Of a DNA stretch of 64,000 nt, positions 24,373-32,500 are shown in pieces; positions within the stretch are counted from its first letter, which is position 1, and every line of letters begins with the position of its first letter. The position numbers and the translations under genes were made by a program. The notes beneath the pieces are model-generated. The model ran no database searches, was not told the origin of the DNA, and worked only from the letters and a program-made list of their open reading frames with translations. Source of the stretch: Vibrio coralliilyticus (GTDB lineage: Bacteria; Pseudomonadota; Gammaproteobacteria; Enterobacterales; Vibrionaceae); assembly GCF_024449095.1 (NCBI RefSeq), contig NZ_CP024628.1:1364001-1428000 (forward strand). The letters are read 5' to 3'.

Positions 24373-25860
24373 TTACTCAAGCTCAGTAAGCTGTTTTTCA
24401 AACTTCGCATGCTGCACTTTTACCGATTCTTCTGGTTCACCTGTCGTCATGCTTACAACCACAATTGCGATAGTAGAGAAGATGATTCCCGGAACAATTT
24501 CGTAAACATCGAACCAACCACCTGTTAGTTGCTTCCATACCACGATAGTCACACCACCAATCACGATACCTGCAAGCGCACCGTTGCGGTTCATACGAGA
24601 CCAGTACAAGCTAAGCACCAATGCTGGACCAAATGCAGCACCAAAGCCTGCCCAAGCGTAAGACACTAGGCCAAGAACTGAACTGTCTGGCGTCATCGCT
24701 AGGATTAGCGCCACGATAGAGATAGCCACTACCGCAATACGGCCAACCATCACAATCTCTTCAGACGTAGCGTCTTTCTTCACAAGCTGCTTGTAGAAAT
24801 CTTCTGCCAATGCTGAAGAAGAAACCAAAAGCTGTGAGTCCGCAGTACTCATGATTGCAGCCAAGATCGCCGCAAGAAGAACACCTGCAACCACTGGGTG
24901 GAAGATAGAGTTCACCAGTAGCATGAAGATCTTCTCGCCGTCATCAATGGATACGCCAGAGTTGGTAACGTAAATCAGACCAACCAGACCAACCAGCATT
25001 GCGCCAACCATAGACAGTGCAGTCCAAATCACAGCGATACGGCGAGCCGTGGTCAAATCTTTGTTGCTACGCGCTGCTTTAAAACGAGCCAGAATGTGTG
25101 GCTGACCAAAGTAACCTAAGCCCCACGCAACCAAAGAGATGATCGCAATCGCTGACAGCGGTTCACCTTTTGTGTCATTCCAGAAAGTCAGCAACTGAGG
25201 GTTGATGTTGGTGAGATCAGAGCTTAGTTGACCAAAACCACCTTCCATCGCTGCAATAGGTACAATCATTAGCGCCGCCGCCATCAGAAGGCCTTGTACA
25301 AGGTCAGTCCATGATACCGCTAAGAAGCCACCAAACAATGTGTAAGAAACCACACAAACCGTACCAATAATAACTGCTGTGGTGTAATCCAATCCGAATA
25401 CCGTTTCAAACAGTTTTCCGCCCGCTACCAGACCAGAGCTGGTATAGAAAAGGAAGAATAAAAGGATAAAGAAAGCAGAGATAACCTGAATCAGTTTCGA
25501 ATTATCGTTAAAGCGACGTGACAGGAATTCAGGCAACGTCAGAGCATCCGTCGTAATACTGTAAGTACGAAGACGCTTAGCACTGATCAACCAGTTCAGC
25601 CAAGTACCCACTAACAGACCACCTGCTAGCCAAAATGCTTCAATACCGGCAGCGTATGCATAACCAGGAAGCCCTAGTAGTAACCAGCCACTCATATCTG
25701 ACGCACCTGCGGAAAGGGCTGCTGGCCAAGGGCCTAATGAACGGCCACCCAAGAAGTAATCCGCTGAGTTTTTCGTTCGTTGGTATGCAATAACGCCTAT
25801 TGCCAGCATCAGAATGAGATACGCAATAAACGTGGTCGTAATAGCAAAGCTATTTTCCAT
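24373..25860 (-). CDS. putP: Sodium/proline symporter PutP
   Basis: A 495-residue inner-membrane carrier of the sodium-solute symporter family that imports proline with Na+. It has about thirteen hydrophobic helices. The PutP/SSS features are visible: the N-terminal RTKNSADYFLGGRSLGPW loop with the Asp/Arg/Gly-rich signature, SAGASDMSGWLLLG (the Na+/proline-binding Asp-Met-Ser) and the FGGFLAVSWTD segment. It is last in the order putA - putA C-domain gene - putP on the minus strand, so uptake and breakdown of proline are encoded together. The insertion sequence has landed 20 bp past its stop, where the native terminator would be expected; none is visible. Confidence 0.95.
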   Translation of the reverse strand: MENSFAITTTFIAYLILMLAIGVIAYQRTKNSADYFLGGRSLGPWPAALSAGASDMSGWLLLGLPGYAYAAGIEAFWLAGGLLVGTWLNWLISAKRLRTYSITTDALTLPEFLSRRFNDNSKLIQVISAFFILLFFLFYTSSGLVAGGKLFETVFGLDYTTAVIIGTVCVVSYTLFGGFLAVSWTDLVQGLLMAAALMIVPIAAMEGGFGQLSSDLTNINPQLLTFWNDTKGEPLSAIAIISLVAWGLGYFGQPHILARFKAARSNKDLTTARRIAVIWTALSMVGAMLVGLVGLIYVTNSGVSIDDGEKIFMLLVNSIFHPVVAGVLLAAILAAIMSTADSQLLVSSSALAEDFYKQLVKKDATSEEIVMVGRIAVVAISIVALILAMTPDSSVLGLVSYAWAGFGAAFGPALVLSLYWSRMNRNGALAGIVIGGVTIVVWKQLTGGWFDVYEIVPGIIFSTIAIVVVSMTTGEPEESVKVQHAKFEKQLTELE

Positions 25861-25936
25861 GTGTTTGTCCTCTTATAAAAGATCGCCTTCCATGAACGCC
25901 CCCACTTACACAGAGTGAGGGCTCTCTGAGAAAGGA

Positions 25937-26635
25937 TTAGTGGGCTTCACTCCCAAGCTCTAGCAAGGTCGCGTTTCCACCCACTGCTGTTATATTTATT
26001 GTTCTCGTTCGCTCTGTGATAAAGCGAAGCGATAAGTGTGGATCGTGTGCAACCGGAATCGCAGTCACGTCCGTTTCCGAAACTAGGCCAACAATCGCGC
26101 CTGAACGTTTCGCTAATTGGCGGTTGATTGTACGTTCAACCTCCTGATTACCTATGTATCCAACACTACGTACATCCGACTCCAGCAACTGATGATATGC
26201 ATCAAGAGAGGCAAATTGTAATAGATTCATAGGTAGGGAAGACTGCTTGTAGGCAGCTTCCAAATCTTGGCTAAGTTGCGCATCATCACTGCACAAGATG
26301 ATGCTATTACCAGCAATTAAGGCCGCTGTCAGCTGAGCTACGGTCGCCTGCTGAGAAGACGCTGATGCCTCCTCTTGAATTATGAGCGCCACCCCACGGC
26401 CAGCGGTATACAACTCGTTAGTTTCGCCTGTCGGACCAATCAATTGGTGTGTTTCAGCCAGCAGGGCTGAAGCATGCTCAATATGATAAGCCATCACGGA
26501 CGCTAAGTTTTTTTGCTCTAACTGCAAAGCCTGTTTAAAAGAAAGCAAACACTCACTTTTAGAATCAAAGCTAGTCAGATTCCAGTTTTCCCAAGCTGAG
26601 TAAGCATCAGAAAAACGAGTTACTTGATGAACCAT
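25937..26635 (-). CDS. Separate gene for the C-terminal (ALDH-superfamily) domain of PutA
   Basis: A 232-residue protein matching the C-terminal domain of long PutA proteins such as that of E. coli. The middle looks like a fragment of an aldehyde-dehydrogenase fold (TVAQLTAALIAGNSIIL), and the end carries the PutA tail signature (RFITERTRTINITAVGGNATLLELG). In long PutA this domain closes the substrate channel and helps oligomerise. It has its own AAGGAG ribosome site and ATG (26635), 22 bp after the putA stop, so it is a true split gene, not a frameshift. An in-frame upstream extension overlapping putA lacks any family match. No catalytic Cys is present. I infer that it assembles with PutA. 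Confidence 0.8.
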   Translation of the reverse strand: MVHQVTRFSDAYSAWENWNLTSFDSKSECLLSFKQALQLEQKNLASVMAYHIEHASALLAETHQLIGPTGETNELYTAGRGVALIIQEEASASSQQATVAQLTAALIAGNSIILCSDDAQLSQDLEAAYKQSSLPMNLLQFASLDAYHQLLESDVRSVGYIGNQEVERTINRQLAKRSGAIVGLVSETDVTAIPVAHDPHLSLRFITERTRTINITAVGGNATLLELGSEAH

Positions 26636-26657
26636 AATCTTTCTCCTTACCAACAGA

Positions 26658-29600
26658 TTAAGAAAACGAAGTTTGTGTAAAACGGAATAGGTAGTGCGGG
26701 CCGCCAGCTTTTGGCCCCGTACCAGAAAGGCCCTGACCACCAAACGGTTGCACGCCAACAACCGCACCCACCTGATCACGGTTGATGTAGCAGTTACCCA
26801 CACGTGCGTGTTTTTCAATCCAGCGGTAAGTGGTTTCGTTGCGGCTATGAATCCCCATAGTCAAACCAAAACCTGTGCTGTTAATGCGATCTACAATCTG
26901 ATGCAGTTCATTGGCCTTGAAGCGCACAATATGCAGAATCGGGCCAAATTGCTCTTCTTCTAAGCACGAAATATCACGAATTTCAAAGGCACTTGGTGCA
27001 ACGAAATCACCGTGTTGATGTTCTTCACCCAAAGTAAGTTCAGCCACTTTCTTTTCCGTCGCGGTCATACGCTCAATATGCTTAACCAGTTTGGTTTTGG
27101 CTGTCGTATCGATAACCGGCCCCACATCGGTGGAATGAAGATAAGGAAGGCCGACACTCAGTTCCTGCATCGCCCCCTGAATCAGTGCAACGATGCGATC
27201 AGCGATGTCTTCCTGAACATACAGTACGCGCAAAGCACTACAACGCTGGCCTGCTGAGGCAAACGCAGAACGAATAACATCACGTACAACCTGTTCAGGT
27301 AGCGCTGTACTATCGACAATCATTGCGTTTTGACCGCCTGTTTCCGCGATAAACGGAACTGGCTCAGCATCACGAGCCGCCAATGTTTGATTGATTCGTT
27401 GCGCTGTTGCCGTTGAACCCGTAAAGGCAACACCAGCAATGGCAGAGTGAGAGGTTAATGCCGAACCGATTTCAGCACCGCGACCTGGCAGCAATTGAAT
27501 AGTCCCCGCAGGGAAACCTGCGTCATTCATCAGCTCAACTGCACGTGCAGCAATCAAACTAGTTTGCTCTGCTGGTTTAGCGACTACTGTATTACCCGCA
27601 ACAAGAGCAGCGGTAATTTGGCCGAGGAAAATCGCCAGTGGGAAGTTCCATGGACTGATACAGACAAAGACACCACGTCCTTGACGAGACACTGTACGAG
27701 ATTGGCCATCAAAGCCTTGTAGCTGAAGCTCACCTAAAGCATCAACCTGCTTAGCGTAGTAGCGACAGAAATCAACCGCTTCACGCACTTCATCAATGCT
27801 GTCGTGAATTGTTTTACCTGCTTCCTGATGGCACAGTGCCACAAGCTCAGCGAGGTTTTCTTCTAGCAGGTCAGCTAACTTATCCAGCTTCTCTGCTCGT
27901 AGCGCTTTATCACTCTTCTGCCAATTTGCAAATGCCTGCTGTGCACCTTCGATCGCTGCGGAAACATGATCAAGAGATGCAAAGGCTACCTGACCGACTT
28001 TAATACGGCGGTCATAAGGCGCTGTGACCACTTCAGTATTCACATTTTCCTTGATCATGCTTTCAGCATAAGCTTGACCATTGATGATCGGGCCTGCCAT
28101 CCATTGCTTATTTAAGAACCCTTCAACAGCTTGCTCAAAAGGCTTCGCCTCAGACTCCACATCAACGTTGACACCGTAAGAGTTACGACGCTCAGGGAAT
28201 ATTTGTGGTGGCAGTGGAATATTGACATTATTCAGCGTATCAAACGCTTTCAACATATCGACAGGATGCTGCGTCAATGTTTCAACAGGACAACGAGCAT
28301 CGACTAAGCGGTGTACAAATGAGCTATTTGCACCATTTTCCAACAAGCGACGCACCAAATATGGTAAGAGATCCTTGTGGCTACCCACAGGTGCATAAAT
28401 ACGAACTGGCTGCTGGTAAGCTTCCATCGCATGGTTATATAGGGAATCCCCCATGCCATGTAAACGTTGGAATTCGTAATCTTTATGCTGAGCCATCACT
28501 GCGATTGATGTGACGGTTTGGGCGTTGTGACTGGCGAATTGAGGGAAAATATTACCGCGAACATTTTCAGAAAGTAGGAATCGAGCACACGCTAGATAAG
28601 CAACATCCGTCGCTTCTTTGCGAGTATAAACTGGATAGTTATCGTAACCAGCTTGTTGAGACCATTTTATTTCACTATCCCAGTAAGCACCTTTAACTAG
28701 GCGCAGCGGAATCAAATCGCCCTGCTCTTTTGCCAGGCCATTAATCCAAACCAACACAGGCAATGCACGTTTTGAATAAGCCTGAATTACCAGACCAAAC
28801 TTGCCCCAACCTTTGACTAAGTCACTGCGATACACTTTTTCGAACAACTTGAGTGACAGTTCAAGACGATCGGCCTCTTCTGCGTCAATAGTGATCGCCA
28901 CATCAAGTTCAACAGCGCGGCGAAGTAGCTGCATTAGCGTATCAGCTAACTCAGTCATCACACGTTCTTCGTTTGCCACCTCATAACGTGGATGAAGTGC
29001 AGAAAGCTTGATAGAAACGGAAGGCGCAGGGCTGGTCTCTAACCCATATTTATCGCGTCCAACCGCTTCAATTGCCATTAAGTAATCTTTGAAGTATTTG
29101 TTAGCATCTGCAGTGGTCAGCGCAGCTTCACCTAGCATATCGTAGGAATAAGTGAAGCCTTTATCACGCATGTTGCGACCATTTTTCTGAGCTTCCGCAA
29201 TGCTTCGACCCAAAACAAACTGATGGCCCATCACCTTCATAGCCTGATGCATCGCTTTACGAATCACTGGCTCTGACATCTTGTTGACTAGGCGATTGAC
29301 TGCTGAGACAGGACTTTGAGAATCCGCTTCAGGAAGCCCCACCACTTTGCCCGTCAGCATCAATCCCCAAGTGGACGCGTTAACGAATACAGAATCTGAA
29401 TTCTTAAGGTGAGATTTCCAGTCAGCAACACTGAGCTTATCTCGGATTAAAGCATCAGCAGTCGCGGAATCCGGAATACGCATTAGCGCTTCGGCAAGAC
29501 ACATCAACAAGATACCTTCTTGAGTATCTAAACTGTACTCAAGCAGCAGGGCATCAATCATCTGGATTGATTTTTTGTCTGCGCGGATGGTTTCGATCAG

Positions 29601-29777
29601 CTCAGTTGTTTTCGCGGTGATCTGTGCTTTTTCAGCATCAGTAGGGATTGCCAAAGGCAACAATTGTTCAAGCCATTGGGATTCGTCCACCATATAAAGT
29701 GGCGAGATCAATGACCACAGTTTGTTAAGCGGCTGCTCAACAAACTCGGCATTCAACACATCAGTTGCTGTAAACAT
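26658..29777 (-). CDS. putA: Bifunctional proline dehydrogenase / delta-1-pyrroline-5-carboxylate dehydrogenase PutA
   Basis: A 1039-residue enzyme converting proline to glutamate. The N-terminal helical arm leads to the FAD-dependent proline dehydrogenase barrel (YDMLGEAALTTADA, then SIKLSALHPRYE, LRLVKGAYWD and SHNAQTV, about 210-440). The NAD-dependent aldehyde dehydrogenase follows (ISPWNFPLAIFLG, GSALTSHSAIAGVAFTGST, catalytic Cys in SAGQRCSALR). It lacks the ribbon-helix-helix DNA-binding domain of E. coli PutA, so it is not an autorepressor, and it lacks the C-terminal ALDH-like domain, which is encoded by the next gene. Control is probably by the AraC-type protein encoded just upstream. 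Confidence 0.97.
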   Translation of the reverse strand: MFTATDVLNAEFVEQPLNKLWSLISPLYMVDESQWLEQLLPLAIPTDAEKAQITAKTTELIETIRADKKSIQMIDALLLEYSLDTQEGILLMCLAEALMRIPDSATADALIRDKLSVADWKSHLKNSDSVFVNASTWGLMLTGKVVGLPEADSQSPVSAVNRLVNKMSEPVIRKAMHQAMKVMGHQFVLGRSIAEAQKNGRNMRDKGFTYSYDMLGEAALTTADANKYFKDYLMAIEAVGRDKYGLETSPAPSVSIKLSALHPRYEVANEERVMTELADTLMQLLRRAVELDVAITIDAEEADRLELSLKLFEKVYRSDLVKGWGKFGLVIQAYSKRALPVLVWINGLAKEQGDLIPLRLVKGAYWDSEIKWSQQAGYDNYPVYTRKEATDVAYLACARFLLSENVRGNIFPQFASHNAQTVTSIAVMAQHKDYEFQRLHGMGDSLYNHAMEAYQQPVRIYAPVGSHKDLLPYLVRRLLENGANSSFVHRLVDARCPVETLTQHPVDMLKAFDTLNNVNIPLPPQIFPERRNSYGVNVDVESEAKPFEQAVEGFLNKQWMAGPIINGQAYAESMIKENVNTEVVTAPYDRRIKVGQVAFASLDHVSAAIEGAQQAFANWQKSDKALRAEKLDKLADLLEENLAELVALCHQEAGKTIHDSIDEVREAVDFCRYYAKQVDALGELQLQGFDGQSRTVSRQGRGVFVCISPWNFPLAIFLGQITAALVAGNTVVAKPAEQTSLIAARAVELMNDAGFPAGTIQLLPGRGAEIGSALTSHSAIAGVAFTGSTATAQRINQTLAARDAEPVPFIAETGGQNAMIVDSTALPEQVVRDVIRSAFASAGQRCSALRVLYVQEDIADRIVALIQGAMQELSVGLPYLHSTDVGPVIDTTAKTKLVKHIERMTATEKKVAELTLGEEHQHGDFVAPSAFEIRDISCLEEEQFGPILHIVRFKANELHQIVDRINSTGFGLTMGIHSRNETTYRWIEKHARVGNCYINRDQVGAVVGVQPFGGQGLSGTGPKAGGPHYLFRFTQTSFS

Positions 29778-29965
29778 GCGTTTTCCTCAATCTCAAACCT
29801 GATAAATTCATCAGGATTCTTACAATGGTTTGCAGTGTATTTTGAGCGCGAGAGGATTACTTGTCAAAAGCTCCGAGTTTTTTGCTAAAAACTCTGATTA
29901 TTAACAAAACAAAAACAGAGTCACATGCAAATGAGCAAAATAATATATGGTTAATCTTTTCTTAT
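29778..29965 (-). promoter_or_regulatory. put operon promoter region
   Basis: The gap between the AraC-type gene and putA holds an inverted pair ACTCTG-N19-CAGAGT (29891-29921) next to TCACATGCAA, a CRP half-site-like sequence. In V. vulnificus the putAP promoter is co-activated by CRP and PutR at overlapping sites. These elements are candidates for that; the match is loose. Confidence 0.4.
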
Positions 29966-30781
29966 TTAACCAAATTGTTTCTTGTAGCGGGATGGAGACA
30001 TGCCTTGCAGTCGAGAAAAGGTATGGGTAAAAGCGCTTTGACCAGAAAAGCCTGTCAGTTCTGCTACTTGGCCAAGTGAAAGATGCCCTTTTTCAATCAG
30101 TGATTTAGCCATATCAATACGCTTACCGAGCACATATTGATGAGGTGTGATTCCCATCTGTTCTTTAAATAAGTTGTGAAATTGACTTTCACCCAGAAAG
30201 ACACTACCAGCTAATTGAGCAACTGAGATCTTTTGACTCAGGTGCTGCTCGATATATCGATCAATCGCCTCAAGGTCGAAACGCGATTCTTTGCGCGAAG
30301 GAGCAAACGTCGACATATGACGCTGGAGAAGTGCGATAACCGTATCGTTGCAGGCACGACTAAGAAGCAAGTCTTCCGGGTTGGAATGCATCTCAGCCAC
30401 CAGCATTTGTATGAGCTTCTGGATTTGCCCGTCGAGCTGAAAATAAGTATCACGTTGATTGATTTCATTGAGCTTTTGTAGCATCAAGGGATCATCTCCT
30501 GACGGAGGGGGCATGTTCAAAACTAGGATATCTGACTGGCCGACCACACCACCAAACGCATGACCTGAACCGGAGCTCACAACACAACCTTGGCCCGGAC
30601 CAACTAAATTACCAAACCCACTGACTTCAAACTCCGCCTGCCCTTTCAGGCCGATGACTATCTGGGTATAGCTGTGATCATGGCAATCCATATAAGAAGG
30701 CAATGTCACCAGCTCCGCAGGCTTAGGTGACAAAAGTTTGGCATGTTCACCAGTCAATGCTGGGTGCTTAGATGAGCTCAT
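29966..30781 (-). CDS. putR: AraC-family regulator, probable PutR
   Basis: A 271-residue activator. The N-terminal cupin-like sensor (HDHSYTQIVIGLKGQAEFEVSG) is followed by a C-terminal double helix-turn-helix, about 170-268, with ISVAQLAGSVFLGESQFHNLFKE and LSLGQVAELTGFSGQSAFTHTF. It lies directly upstream of putA in the same orientation, 188 bp away. In V. vulnificus an AraC-type regulator called PutR activates putAP with proline; the position and family here suggest the same protein. The AraC assignment is firm. The PutR role is inferred from context. Confidence 0.8.
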   Translation of the reverse strand: MSSSKHPALTGEHAKLLSPKPAELVTLPSYMDCHDHSYTQIVIGLKGQAEFEVSGFGNLVGPGQGCVVSSGSGHAFGGVVGQSDILVLNMPPPSGDDPLMLQKLNEINQRDTYFQLDGQIQKLIQMLVAEMHSNPEDLLLSRACNDTVIALLQRHMSTFAPSRKESRFDLEAIDRYIEQHLSQKISVAQLAGSVFLGESQFHNLFKEQMGITPHQYVLGKRIDMAKSLIEKGHLSLGQVAELTGFSGQSAFTHTFSRLQGMSPSRYKKQFG

Positions 30782-31240
30782 AACACAGTTTTGTGATCTT
30801 AAATGACACTAGAGTCGCATGTTATACCAAAAACTTCTCAATCCGAAATCTATTCAACCTCATATGCAATCGAGCAAATACTAACCTTGATCTAGGCTTA
30901 AAACTGGGTCCCTAAAACAGGATAAAGCTGTTCAACATAAGCTTCGGAAGAATGATCAAGTGCACATAAATTACGGTATATGTCACTTCTAGCCACATTT
31001 CTTTTTGCAGATGCTCAATCTTCACTTGCATATTTCCCCAATCAACTCAAAATGATAGGTAGCATCCAAGTTTTATATACACTCATGAGATTATTCTGCT
31101 CAAACGCTGATTAATCTGTTAAAAGAAAGATGCAGGGATAAAAGAAAAACTTGGGAGAGACAGGGGAACAAGGACTGTCAAAAGTTTGTCTTTTTTGGGT
31201 TTTTACGTTGGTAATAAAACGTTAATTGTTGCAGGGAAAT
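30782..31240. other. 459-bp non-coding region between putR and the first PEGA gene
   Basis: It holds the two divergent promoters. It is AT-rich, with scattered TTGATC and TATATAC-like hexamers but no pair I would name. The ribosome site AGGGAA precedes the ATG at 31241. I see no small RNA, terminator or conserved short frame here. Confidence 0.35.
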
Positions 31241-32353
31241 ATGATAACACGTCGCATCCCAGCGCTTTTAATTGCGCTAAGCCCTATATGGGTATCGACT
31301 TCGGTTTTTGCGGAAACGGCTGACTCTGCCGATCCTGTCGCAGCTATCGATAGTAAGTTAGAAAACAAACAAAGCGAACTGCAAGCGCTAGGCGCTGAGT
31401 TCGAAGGTGAGTCCGAACGTTTACAACAACTTAGGGCTGAACTGAGCAAATACCAGCGTGAAGAGCAAGAGCTCAACGCTAAGCGTAATCGCGCTAAGTC
31501 TGCACTGGACAAACAATATAATCGCCTTCTAGACGATCCAGATGTCGATCTGCTGTCTTTCCAACAAGAGTACCAGCAAGCTTGGTCCTCTGTGAAAGAA
31601 AACCAAACACAAATTCTTGAACAAGAGCAAGCCATTACCGAGCAGGAAATGCGTTTATCTCAGATAAAGCAGAAACGCTCTCGTATTAACTCCGAGCTGT
31701 CTTACCTTAAGGAACAGAAAGTAGAGGCACGCGTTAAACGACTCGATGCCGAACTTCGTGAAAGTGACGTACTCAACACCGCGTTTAAAACCACATGTTC
31801 AGCAACAATGACATTGGGTGAGTGTACTAATCAGGGTAAATACCTCACCAAGCAACGTGCAGTCAATACATTCAAAGCTAAGCTACTTGACGGTCTAACC
31901 GAAGCGAACCTTGCCAAGCAAAACCTGAAAGGTGTTCAGCTCAACGTGTTTGTTCAAGAGAGCCAAATTATCCGCTCAGGCTTCGAAGGCAATAACAGTT
32001 ACTACACTGAAATGCAGGCACAGCTTCAAGCTCGTCCAGAAGCGTCAGCAGCATGTAAACTACTAAATGTCTCTTCCCGTTACTGCCTGAATGGGGCGGA
32101 AGTGACGAAAAAAGACCAAAGCAACAACAAAGAGAAAAGCTGGGCAAACATTACCGTTCGCTCAGATCAGTATGAAGATCGTGTCACCATTAACGGTGTC
32201 AACTATGGTAGCACGCCAGTCGAAGTTGTCCTCCCTAGGGGTAAGCATCAGTTCACTGTTTCTAAAGACGGTTTCCAAACTTACAATCGCACTATTGCCG
32301 TCCATGGCAATGACACAGTTTGGGTTAAGCTACGTCCGGATTCAGATATTTAA
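31241..32353 (+). CDS. Exported coiled-coil protein with C-terminal PEGA domain
   Basis: A 370-residue protein: signal peptide (ALLIALSPIWVSTSVFA), a long coiled coil at about 30-185, a central region with four Cys (TCSATMTLGECTNQG and CKLLNVSSRYC), then a PEGA domain near the C-terminus (VTINGVNYGSTPVEVVLPRGKH). PEGA domains are beta-sandwich modules typical of surface or envelope proteins. The next gene is a paralogue with the same layout plus an added domain. Function is unknown; a periplasmic or surface scaffold is plausible. The ATG at 31241 with AGGGAA five bases upstream is preferred to a slightly longer frame. Confidence 0.8.
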   Translation: MITRRIPALLIALSPIWVSTSVFAETADSADPVAAIDSKLENKQSELQALGAEFEGESERLQQLRAELSKYQREEQELNAKRNRAKSALDKQYNRLLDDPDVDLLSFQQEYQQAWSSVKENQTQILEQEQAITEQEMRLSQIKQKRSRINSELSYLKEQKVEARVKRLDAELRESDVLNTAFKTTCSATMTLGECTNQGKYLTKQRAVNTFKAKLLDGLTEANLAKQNLKGVQLNVFVQESQIIRSGFEGNNSYYTEMQAQLQARPEASAACKLLNVSSRYCLNGAEVTKKDQSNNKEKSWANITVRSDQYEDRVTINGVNYGSTPVEVVLPRGKHQFTVSKDGFQTYNRTIAVHGNDTVWVKLRPDSDI

Positions 32354-32398
32354 CCCACTTCTCTTTTTAGAAAGAGGGGGATTGCACAAAATTGACCA

Positions 32399-32460
32399 AA
32401 AACGCCACTTTGTCGTAAGTTATTGCTTTATAACTTAAGACAAAATGGCGTTTTCGTTTA
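32399..32460 (+). terminator. Long hairpin between the two PEGA genes
   Basis: Stem arms of 9, 6 and 8 bp (AAAACGCCA, TTTGTC, TAAGTTAT and their complements), separated by single mismatches, enclose loop TGCTTT. The whole hairpin spans 32399-32454, followed by CGTTT. It is far longer than usual terminators but probably ends the first gene's transcript. Confidence 0.65.
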
Positions 32461-32500
32461 GAATAAGCCCATCAGATAGAAAAAATTGTAGAAATAGATA

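Noticed and set aside
26636..26818. N-terminal extension of the PutA C-domain gene overlapping the end of putA
   Set aside because: The extension is Arg-rich and family-unlike; the ATG at 26635 has a strong ribosome site. I therefore read two separate genes, not a frameshifted fusion.
30782..31240. Possible small RNA between putR and the first PEGA gene
   Set aside because: No terminator hairpin or conserved RNA core is visible, only AT-rich promoter-like DNA.
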